The notes beneath the pieces were generated by a model. The model saw only the letters and a program-made list of their open reading frames with translations, was not told the origin of the DNA and did no database searches. The position numbers and the translations under genes are program-made. From Stratiolaelaps scimitus (taxonomy: Eukaryota; Arthropoda; Arachnida; Mesostigmata; Laelapidae), in assembly GCA_019614645.1 (NCBI GenBank), contig JABWDB010000016.1:6157501-6221500 (forward strand): a stretch of DNA of 64,000 nt, in the 5' to 3' direction. This document shows positions 32,644-42,807 of this stretch, piece after piece (position 1 is the stretch's first letter; the number at the start of each line of letters is the position of its first letter).

Positions 32644-32940
32644 TTACTGCGGTAGACAACAGTATTCCTCGGGTTTGCAATCTCGCGCCGGTCTAGGGTA
32701 AAGAAAAGGTGGGCAATCTGTAGCACACCGTATGCCATATTTAGAGCAAAGAAATTTGGGTATGCAGCAGGGGACTCCTTTCGGACAATCGGCTGCGTTG
32801 TTATATTTGTCGAAATCAGTACCACAACCCCGCGGCGAGCACGTGCCGTACCAAAGCTTGCAGGCCCAACAGTCCACAGTGTAGTATCCTGCCAGTACCG
32901 ACAGCACGAGGATAACGACGATAGTAGAGTTCTTCATCAT
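32644..32940 (-). CDS. Secreted double beta-defensin-like protein, copy 8
   Basis: This 98-residue single-exon gene is the most divergent open member. The signal peptide type and the extra cysteine are kept, and both modules have exactly the array spacings, although nearly all other residues differ (for example Trp-Ala-Cys-Lys-Leu-Trp-Tyr-Gly at module 1). The linker between modules is three residues shorter. Upstream flanks pair it with pseudogene copy 7. Confidence 0.85.
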   Translation of the reverse strand: MMKNSTIVVILVLSVLAGYYTVDCWACKLWYGTCSPRGCGTDFDKYNNAADCPKGVPCCIPKFLCSKYGIRCATDCPPFLYPRPARDCKPEEYCCLPQ

Positions 32941-33051
32941 TTTACTTTACTATGTTATGATCTTCCTGTTACACGTTCTGCAATGACTGCAAAAAATTCG
33001 CAGATGAGTATAGCTCTATCTAGAGAGACTATGTCGGTGAGAAGCGGGTGG

Positions 33052-33112
33052 GTATATATATATATATATGTATATATATACATATATATATATATGTATA
33101 TAGATATATATT
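33052..33112 (-). promoter_or_regulatory. Long (TA)n/(TATG) tract upstream of copy 8
   Basis: A 61-bp TA-rich run lies 112 bp before the start codon, twice the length of most paralogous tracts. Confidence 0.4.
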
Positions 33113-33584
33113 AGACACGGGTCAAAGAATTTTTGATCGTGAGTTAATAATCATTTTGGAATGATTACTTAAATTTAATCCATTTAGGATCACGTCTGTG
33201 CTAGGTAACGACGTCCTGTTAACAGAGTAAGTCATGAAGAACTCCTCCACTAGTTAATAACACCGTATAATTGTCTATTTTCTCCTTATTGAAAGTAGGA
33301 GACCTTCATACATTCATTTTGATATTAAAGAAGTTTAAATTTTGTAGTGCATCCGTAGGAAATATCGACAACCAATATAATTATCATGTGGTTTATTTTA
33401 TTCTATGTCGGGTATTGATTATCTTTGTGCGTTTTAAAATATACAATACTTAGAGAAGCAATTTTGGACAGTGTGTGAGGTTGATGTTTGAAATATTATT
33501 CTGACCAAAAGGATCATTCATAAGGGGAAAACAACGATAAGATTCTCGAACTGTCTAATTCCCTTCGCGCATTCTCGTTATTGC

Positions 33585-33722
33585 AGCGGCTGCATGGGTT
33601 CGATCCCTATCCATGTATATTTCTATTGAGGGGTCCATTTTACGAAGAAATGGGGAAGCAATACCGTGGACGTTAAACGTTTGCTGAGAGTCAGCTCGCA
33701 AAGGCTTGGTTTTGGTATTAAA
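33585..33722 (+). repeat. SINE2
   Basis: It has B box GGTTCGATCCC and the body CCGTGGACGTTAAACGTTTG. Confidence 0.6.
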
Positions 33723-34170
33723 TGTGGATCATAAATAGTACTCGGTCCGAAGCAAGCTTTCTGAAGCGAGTTGCCATGTGAGCAGCCAGGGAGGCTTTTG
33801 GAAATACCGTAGAGGCAGAAACCTATATATACTATATATAAGGTCCTTTCATGATCAAAATGAGAAAATGCAATCAAGAAATACATTGTATTATGTGAAC
33901 ATTGTGAAAAGGACAAGGTCATTAAGTCATTCTCAGGGCAAGTGGTCATAATATTTGCTTAGTACGAGAAGTGCGTTCCCCTTTCGTATATCTAATAATA
34001 GACGGAAGTAAGAAGGACCCTGCTCGTTTTTTCGGAACATAGGATGTGATGCATAGAGGCTATGCATGGACCACTAGCAGTGTGGCTTTGAAAGAAGGGT
34101 GTGCCGCTGAGTCGAGAAGCATCTGTATAGAGCAGTTCCACAGTTAATATTTCATTAGGAACAGCAACCC

Positions 34171-36310
34171 TAACCAGCATCGTTTGAATCACACTTTTCC
34201 CCGGTGGAGAACGACATGACTGTGGCCACAAAGGGGGTGCGAGTAGCTCTTGACGAGTCGCAAAAGAAGGAAGAACTGGGGATCGTGAGGGGCGTGAGGC
34301 GAAGAGGATAATGAAGATCACGAGATGCTAATCCATCAACTTTAATGAAGATTAGCGACGACTGGCATTGGTCCTGAACTGTCGACGTCGACGACCTCCA
34401 CTTAATTACAATAACTGTAACTGAGGATCGAGAGTAGGACAGATCGGATCGGATCAGCTCGGCAGTGCCCCAACGCAGGTCGCAGCAGTGAAAGCAGCCA
34501 GCGTTGAGGTGCAGCGCAGAGGGTGGAAACAACATTGTTGTGATGAGGAGCTAGGCCAGCACATCACTACCCTTGAGGGGGCTCTTTGTCCTGGGTCGGT
34601 CATATCCTGACCTGGCCATGATCTGGAGAACTTGCCCGGGGTCCGTCGAACAACGACGCGGTCTGCGAAACGAGTAAAGGCCTCTGCAGCAACAGCGACG
34701 CCACACCGACGCTTCTCGTACGTTGACGAACTGCGAGAGAATTGCCTCGGGGATTGGAGAGAGGATAGTCAGTAGGGTTGAGTGCATGGGGGCGCGAGAT
34801 GGCTAAGCGGATTACGGAAGCAAACGAGGCAGCTAGCGGCCTTTGATCTCTTTTGCACCACGAGAGACCGACGAACGGCCTGCTGCGGAGCGATCCATCC
34901 AGCCACTCATTCATTCGTTCATCCATTTCTCAATCTATAAATTACCTACTCTGTATCGATTGCGGCATCTCCTGCTGCTGCTGTTGCTGCCTTCGACTTC
35001 GATCGTTGCGTGGCATCGCCACTCTTAACACCGGCGCCGCAGAAGCAGCTGACCAAACGGCCCATGACGCCCCAGGCGAGGTCTATGCCTCGGAGCGAGG
35101 TGAGTTCCTTTCTCTATGCTACTAGGATATATCTCGCAGACGGGCTATATAGAGAGCGACCATGGGACTGTAGGGAGTGCACGGACGTGTTAATTTTGCG
35201 TAGTCCTTTCGCGATAGTGGCTGGCAAGGTGAAAAATGGTACTGCTCTATCGTAGCATTTTGGCAGGCATTTTGTTACGGTATATTTTGCTGTATCTTGA
35301 TCTTTAGCGATGCAAAACAAGACTGTGTGGCTAAATCGGTACTAGGCAAACCAGTCAGTACATTGGCAGCAACCTTTATCAAAGATGTGTCTAAAGATGC
35401 TGCCAATCTGTGATCAAGGTTGGAGTTAGTTTCCCAAAGCTAAGCATATAAACTAAAAACAGTATTCCAACGGCCAGATTCCTCGATGTTGATTAATAAT
35501 AACCTGATATATTTAGAATACCCTTTTTCTTCAGCTCCAGTGTCATGCAACGCACGTCGTGTAGCCTATATAATATGACACGTTCTTTTTTACACACTTT
35601 AGCACTCGCATACTACTTTTCGGCCTAGTTGACGCACACGAAGACAAATCTACTGCTTTCTTCCAGTTCCCGAATATTGAAATCCCGTTTTCCTTAATCG
35701 ATTATACTGTCAGGCAGGAGAAAATAACGTAGATCTCCATTACCTTGATTTATTTAGCACTATTCTGTCTCATAAACTACACACAAATGAAATCTGCAAC
35801 GATAACTTTGCTGCTATGGACTATATGAGCGTTCTACCGTCATCAGATTGTCACGACGTGCGTACGACAATGCTACCCGTATTTGGCACAACGAATGCGA
35901 TTTCATCAGACGCAGATCGATCTCATGCATTTTTGTCACAGTAAGCTGCCTTCCAATCCATTATTTAGATCGCGGATCATCTAATATAGAAACAGGTCAT
36001 AATACAAATCGCTGAGTTTCGGCATATATTTCACGTTTCCACGCGGTTGCCACGTACACCAATCTTCCATTTCAATCTCTCTCTCTCTCTCTCTCTCTGT
36101 CTTTTCCAACTCTGTACACACCGTTGTGCTGCAGATCGGACTCCTCTTCTCGTTTGCTGCCTTGTTTGTTGACGACCTGTACCACTTTCCTTCCAAGTGA
36201 GGAAACCTGTCTGTTGGTCCGGAAGAGGGTTCGGAGTCTTTTCCCGTCCGCTGCCATTTTGTTTGTCGAGCGCCACCCGTAGCACAGCACCGTTTCCTGA
36301 TAGTCCTTTA
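34171..36310. other. No certain gene; CpG-rich patch with possible first exon
   Basis: Between about 34600 and 35100 the sequence is rich in CpG and GC. A plus-strand frame there ends at a good splice donor (GAG|GTGAGT, donor at 35100–35105). No downstream exon could be joined. A (TC)n run lies at about 36077–36099. The rest holds only short frames. Confidence 0.3.
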
Positions 36311-36311
36311 C

Positions 36312-36450
36312 GTCAGCGCGGGAGCTTGGACGGCTAAGTCTCTGGCTATCGGAAGCCAGAGGCCGCAGGTTCGAGCCCCGCTGCGAGAGCTTAAGCATTG
36401 CAAAAATTGCAGCTCCTTTAATATACTAATAAACATTTACCTTTACCTTA
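36312..36450 (+). repeat. SINE1, the most complete copy outside the array
   Basis: It has a full tRNA-like head: an A-box-like GAGCTTGGACGGCTAAG, an anticodon-stem-like CTGGC/GCCAG pair, and B box GGTTCGAGCCC. The body TTAAGCATTGCAAAAATTGC and tail TTTACCTTTACC follow. It lies outside the duplication units, so SINE1 is a dispersed family and not just part of the units. Confidence 0.75.
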
Positions 36451-38990
36451 GATGTGGAAATGACGCCTGTAGACCTCCCGAATTTCGCAGTAGGGAATTG
36501 ACCAATTTGTACGTGTCGACATAAAGATAGGCAGCACGCGCACTGATTCGTACTCGATTTGGCCAGCTTACGGTGACGAGATGCACTTTCGAGCAACTGC
36601 CTTTTTTTGTTGCTGTAAAATATTCCGTTGCAGCAGCTTGTGCTGTTAGCTCGCTGCGGCTTTCTCCGAAGAGAAGTGTCCCTTCTTAACCCGGTCAACC
36701 GGCCGGTAGCCCGTTTCAGTTTGTCCTGAGTGGTTCATGACCCTATACAGACGCTTGCACATAGCCTCGACACATACGTGTCGTATACTCTGAATGGCCT
36801 GCAAACCCATCCGCTGCTGCTGTTGCGCGCTGTTTCTAATCCCGGCCCGCGCTCTTGGTCATTAGTCGTTGTCACCCGTTGTTGAGCAGCCGAAAAGGAG
36901 CCAGTTCTATGCGAGCAAGCGAGCAAGGCAACTTCAGACGTCGCAGGGTACATGACTGCGTAGTCACCCACCAATGAAACAGGGGTGGCTCGCTCGACGT
37001 CGTTGTCCTGAATGCCGCCGGTTGTGGAATAACTGTGTTTGCCATCGACAGCCCGACAAGCATATTATAAGAAGCGAGCAGTTTTATCTGTCATGTGTTT
37101 CTCTCATGACGGAAATCACGAGGCAAGCTATCGCTGGCCTACCCTCGAGCTGAGTTATGGTAAATGACACAGCGGTGTTATTAGATTATGGGCTGATGAT
37201 CGTTGATGCTCTACGTCCGCTTGATTCCCTACTGACTTCCCACTCGTCGGGGTCGTCGTCTTCAGCCCCATCCAGAAGCACCTACTGTGGATGCTGTGCT
37301 CTCGACTTTTCCAAAGTCGTTATGATCCCGAGACTCGGGAAGGTCCTTACGCGCCGCAGCCACCGCTGCCGTGGCCTGCGCACATATGCAGGTATCGTCA
37401 TATCGACTACCGTCGGCGGCCAAACGATGGGCGACAGGCGTTGGAGGACGGAGAAAAGCCATAATTAGTCTTCATTAACTTGGTCCGGTAGCTCTCGCCT
37501 TCTCAACGTGCTTCGTCTCGGCCTCGCCATATGCCTCTGCTGCAGGATACTGCAGTGCCCCCTCCATCCAGGCTCCGGAGTGCGGGCCTTTGGAATCCGA
37601 GACCGGCGAGGGCAGTTTCTCTACCTACTCTTCGCCATCCGCTACTACCCTAGCTGTTTTGCCTTTGACGAGCTTTACTCGTTCAGCATCGCGACTTCCG
37701 AGATAAGAAATAAATACAAACACAAAACACATTATTTCACCTTCATAAGGCACTATATTTTATATGAAGCATTGTAACAAGTAGCACAGTATCGTCGCAA
37801 GCTGGACGATGACGTTCAGGGGGGGGGGGGTCAGGGATTGAGAAGAAGCATTTGGAGATGATCACAGCATGATACACATATATGAAGTATTTAATTTATG
37901 ATATTGCATATGTTTTATAGATTGGTTTACTTGGGAAGCATTGAAAAATCAGGTGTAGCCTCCAGAGAACGTTAGCATATCGTTAGCGGATTCGGAGCAT
38001 GAGGTGTATCGGCTGCACACACTGTAATTCTAATCTGATAGAGTGACAGCCATTTTGGTAATGTGCAGTGCAACGTTTGAAGGTTTTTCAGAGGAGGCGA
38101 GGAACGATATTATTACGTGCTGGTGTGCGGCGTTACCTTGCACGTTTTGGCAACCCGCGATTACAAGCCCCTTTGGCTACGATCTATACTGTCGAACAGA
38201 TACCCTGCTAAGGGCAAAGTACCAATTGGGCCAAAGTTTGTACAAAACCCAAGCACAACAGCTTATCTAGGCACATCCTTAAAAATAACAATTGTTGCGC
38301 GAGTTTTTCAACCCGCCTGACGTAGATGTACTACTTACATGCTTTCCAATTGCATATGGATGCACCGAAAGCTCTAATATTTTACGGAGAATACAATATC
38401 ACATAGTAATAATAATAACAATAATGTTAAGATAAGTCTCTGAGCCTACATATCAAAATCAAGCGAAAATCTCCCCAAAAATGCCCTGAAATATGGAAAG
38501 GCTGAAATCAATTGTACTCAAATTGAGAAAAATCGGACTACCGTAGCACAAAGAAGGAATACAGCACCGGCGTCATGAAATCTTCTCTAAGCTATAACAA
38601 TTGGTAGAGTTCAGTCACGTTGCTCAACTATGAGTTACGTATTTACAGGAATTATAGTTAGTTCCGGTAATAGTAGATAGTCTTGAGATGCACTTGGGCC
38701 GGTTTACTTCACAGTTTGAGACAACGGATTTTCGTACGAGTTTATACGAAGTCCAAATTCTGGGCTATACATGTCTCCACATTCCCTCTACTGACCGTAT
38801 ATGAAAGCACTTCAACCCTTTTGCGTGTTTGACACCCAAGGTTTAGCAGCGACTCATAAAAGACTAACTCAAAAACAAAAGATCTGTACTTGTTTGGGGA
38901 GGTGGCTCCATGCACGGAGCCATTATGCATATAAAACGTTTTAGAAATGAATTGCTCTATACCTGCGTTCCTCCTAAAATTAACAAAAAA
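36451..38990. other. No gene seen
   Basis: GC-rich patches occur at 36650–37600, with short overlapping frames on both strands and no recognisable domain. A run of ten or more G lies near 37820. AT-rich unique DNA follows. Confidence 0.35.
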
Positions 38991-38997
38991 CAAGCTT

Positions 38998-39612
38998 CTA
39001 ATCTGCGAGTTTCACACACGCAGCCAGCCATTCAGAGCTCGATAGCTCACTCTCACTCGATACGCGTCTCGGGAGCCTACTCGCTATGTACAGAGGCAAG
39101 CGTAGGTGTAATTGCACCCTAATCAACACGTAAGTAATCTTATCTGGATCAATTGAGGTTCGTGTAATTAGCTTATTATCTGTCGTAAGCAGGTAGATCA
39201 CGTTGTCGACATAACTAAAAACGAACTGAGTGCTCGAAAGCATGGGCGAACGAACGCCATCATCGATCTGAAAGATACTCGGTGCGATGAGCAGTCCGCA
39301 ATGGGCACAACCACTCGCGGCCGTCTGAATATAATAGATATCATCACGCATGTCGACAAGCGTTCCTCTCCGCGTTCGTTCAGTGACACATAATCTAGGC
39401 GTGCTCGTAAACCGTGTACAGACTGATTCAGACATATCCATGTCACACAAATCACGTGTATGCGGATGGACCAATACCGCGAATTTGTAGCCGGCGGAGC
39501 CACATTCATTGATCTCATTAATGATCGTCAACTTTGCTACTTGCAATGGTAGACGATAAAGCAGATCAGCGAGGTAATTGACTTTGTTAGCTGGGAGAAG
39601 CGGGGGGAACAA
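38998..39612 (-). CDS. Unrecognised open frame, possible internal exon
   Basis: This 204-codon frame has no ATG at its head. A strong acceptor-like tract (TTCCCCCCGCTTCTCCCAG) ends at 39591, so an exon beginning at 39590 is plausible. A donor-like GTGAGA occurs at 39056 to 39051. The predicted protein has several cysteines, alternating hydrophobic strands near its end (Phe-Ser-Tyr-Val-Asp-Asn-Val-Ile-Tyr-Leu-Leu) and a Cys-x2-Cys (CAHC). I do not recognise a family. It could be an exon of a secreted or beta-propeller-like protein, an old insertion, or chance. Confidence 0.3.
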   Translation of the reverse strand: MFPPLLPANKVNYLADLLYRLPLQVAKLTIINEINECGSAGYKFAVLVHPHTRDLCDMDMSESVCTRFTSTPRLCVTERTRRGTLVDMRDDIYYIQTAASGCAHCGLLIAPSIFQIDDGVRSPMLSSTQFVFSYVDNVIYLLTTDNKLITRTSIDPDKITYVLIRVQLHLRLPLYIASRLPRRVSSESELSSSEWLAACVKLAD

Positions 39613-42600
39613 TCTCTAACCCATGAACGAATCTTGAGTGGAGCACTTTCCTCGCGTTTTTATTGCGATATTACATAAACTATGTGAAACAAAAGCGTCA
39701 TGATTAAGATGGAAGAACCTATCACCATTTGAGTAATCCCGTAAAAATGGAATGATGCCGTCTCGAGATTCATTCTATCGTTGGAAACCCCAAAAGTCAT
39801 GAAATCCTTCACTATCCGAACTTCTATGTCATTGTGTTTAGGCCTTGTGTTATCCCCTCGCTTGCATGCATAGCAACATTGACGTTCAACTGTAAGTTGT
39901 GTATCTCTATTCCCCGTTTCATTTCTGCATCCTGTAGCGCTATCGTGTTACCTTGAGCAACATATATCTCTCATTTGCACAACTATAACCCGTATGCTCA
40001 CGCTCGGACCCTGGCCCAGCTCGTAGGTCCGACATGGCTTTCTGTCGAGCCAGCGACACAGCACGCACTTGTACATAATTACATACAGACCTACTGGCTA
40101 CAAGTCACATACCCCTACTAATCAGTAAACCAGTTCCGAGACCGACGACGGCCGAGCGCAAACTGTCTCTACCTCTCTCAACTTCCATTATTATATCGTG
40201 TTCATAACGCTGTGCATACGGTCGCCTCCTGAGTGATCTGAGGTTGGTTGAAGGGTGACAGTGATGCGGGAGGCTGCCCGAAATCTGCTCCTATGCCCCT
40301 AATGCAGACGGCCTTCAAACTAACCGAGCTACATAAATTAACATTGAGGGTTCTCGATCCATGCATATGAAAAGGTGGACACTGGGCTAAGCTACAGGTC
40401 GTTCCTAAGCTAGTAGACGTTAGCGAGAGAGAGAGAGACTTATGAAATACAATTGATTTTCAGGCAGAATTCGTAAAACGATTTGTTCTGTTACCCGTGC
40501 TGCTTTTAAGGGGTCCAAAACTATTCGATATAAAAATGAATCCAGCCTGAAGTTGTTTACGCTGCGTAGCACGCAGTTTCTCACTCGTTCTGCATAGTTC
40601 TCGCTCTGCTGAACGATGTGAGCACAGTATACACATGGATTGCGTCGCTGTAACTACAACGTTGGTGTGGCCGAGGCCAAATGATGTATTTCTCTCTTCT
40701 AGCACAAGGACGGCTTTCGAGACCCCATTAAATCTCACATCAGAATTTTAGCTACATCTCTCAAAGATGGCCACAATCCTCATTCAACGATGACAGTTCG
40801 ACTAATATTGATGGGAAACACGAACGTCTCGTCACACGACTAAATCAGCAGACTTCCAGCAAGATGAGTTTCTGATAATGTAATAAAAGTTAGCTCGTCT
40901 TTGCGTACGGCCAAGTACAACACATGCTGATGATAGCAAGCGCGCAGAATAGGATGAAATATGCATGCCTCAGCCGATTGCGCAGGCGCTAGCCGATCCA
41001 CGAGGCTCCGCAAGCCAAATCATCTTGACTGGCGTTTGAACGGAAGCCTGCAGAAGAGATAACAGATGCGACGCGGACAGTAGCACAACTGGAGAGTGTT
41101 GATAGACTTCGTTAAACGTCAGTACTAATTACCTATTTTAACTTTGCTTGGGGAGAGAAAGCATTCGATAGGCGTCATGCGAGCAACTGATAAATGAATT
41201 AACTCGTTCATATGAATTCTAATTTATATGCGACCATTGAATATATATATATATATATAATTCTAGTGGTATAGAGTATCCATTTCTAATTAGAATAGCT
41301 TTGAATATTGATGATTATTGTATGTGGCCACGTGACAACGTAAGTTGCAAAACATCGCCAAATTTTCAGTCGTCTCTGTAAACACCCCTGAATTTCGAGT
41401 TCCACACGGAAATGATCGAAATGCTGGATCCTGTGAAATTTGTAGCCTAATCTCATCGAAACCCATCTGCAGGCAGCTGTAGGAGATTGTGTATATCGAC
41501 TGTATTATAGCTGCTTCTCGTAGTACCTAGGTATAACAACGATGTACAATTAGATGGTTTCCACCGCCTCTGATCTGGAGGGGCAGTCTATAACACCTTT
41601 CACTCTTCGTGTACGATGAGAGGGTGACACGACCGAAATCAACCGAGGTATCCAGTCCTTCTCACAGTCAGGCGTGGTTGCGCTGTGTGTAGCTATATTG
41701 CTCGTGCTAACAATTGTACAAATGGATGCTGTCGCGGGTCATTCCTAAGCGTGACAGTAATAGTTGCTGCTGTAGATGGATCTCTTTTTGCGAGATACGC
41801 CGCTGTCGTCCTTGTGTAAGATTTAGAAGGAGAACCGAGTAATTTAAGGTGGGAAGTAAAGTTGTCCTTCGTGACAAGTTGTCCTTCGCATATCCTTACC
41901 AGAAAGCTGGGCGTATGGTCCAGATCGATGGAACCACGGTGCGCACCGTGGGCATGACTTATACATGTAGAACTTGGCTGCTTAGGCCATAACGCCATTA
42001 ACATCCCTGGAAAAATCTCATCATTCATCAATATGCTCCGCTATAGTACTTTTTTCCGTGGCCAATGTGTCGGCCGAGAACGGCCGCATAGAAGTTTCCC
42101 TATTAACGGCGTAAACTCGCAAGATCAGTGTTTCGTACAGTTTGCGGCTGTACTCCTCGTCAGAGCAGAGTGCCCCTTTGAAGCGACGTGTACCGGGTGT
42201 TCGGGAAGTTACGCAAGCGAATGTGCGGCTAGCCAAAGTTTGATGATTTTGGAAGTTAACCTTTCGCGGATGATTGTTATTCCTTTTTTCGTAAACAAAT
42301 ATTCAGATATTCGTACGATCAGTGAATTTAAAAAAAATAAATGGGAAATGCAATTTTAGAGGTCGGCAAACTTCTTCACTTAAAATCCCATCGGTGCTTT
42401 GGAATCTTCTGTAAAACCTAATACCCTATTTAATATAATTAAAGATAATGTGTTTGTAATTTTTTTCGACACTTTTTTGGTTTAGGATGAACGGTAGCGT
42501 CTAAATATGTCTTGTTATAAAAAAAAACAAATTGCAGAGCAAATCTTAGTCGACAAACTTCTCCCGTTTACCATTCATATCTAATGTGTTCACTTGGGTT

Positions 42601-42700
42601 ATCTAACAGAACTCCGTTGCCATCTGACCGAAGACGTCGATTCCAGGTGACGAGGCTAATCCCACCGAGGTTAACTCCGAACGGTCGTTGTGCAACAACA
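39613..42700. other. No gene seen
   Basis: This is mostly AT-rich unique sequence with a short (TA)n at about 41241–41261 and a (GA)n at about 40425–40438. No frame carries a recognisable motif. Confidence 0.4.
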
Positions 42701-42807
42701 GCCACCGCTTAATAATTAATCGTTGCAAGAGGGTGTTGCGCACAAATTAGCACCACGGATGCGACAGTTGTCTCATGTACCTTATATCCAAATTGACCTT
42801 TGATACG

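Larger units (their letters stand above)
32485..34170. repeat. Segmental duplication unit 8 of the defensin-like array
   Basis: It starts after a private tandem duplication (CTCCGCTTTGGATCGCCCTC twice, 32505–32562). It then has gene copy 8, the longest TA tract, SINE2, and the shared GAGCAGTTCCACAGTTAATA tail. This is the last unit seen. Confidence 0.65.
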
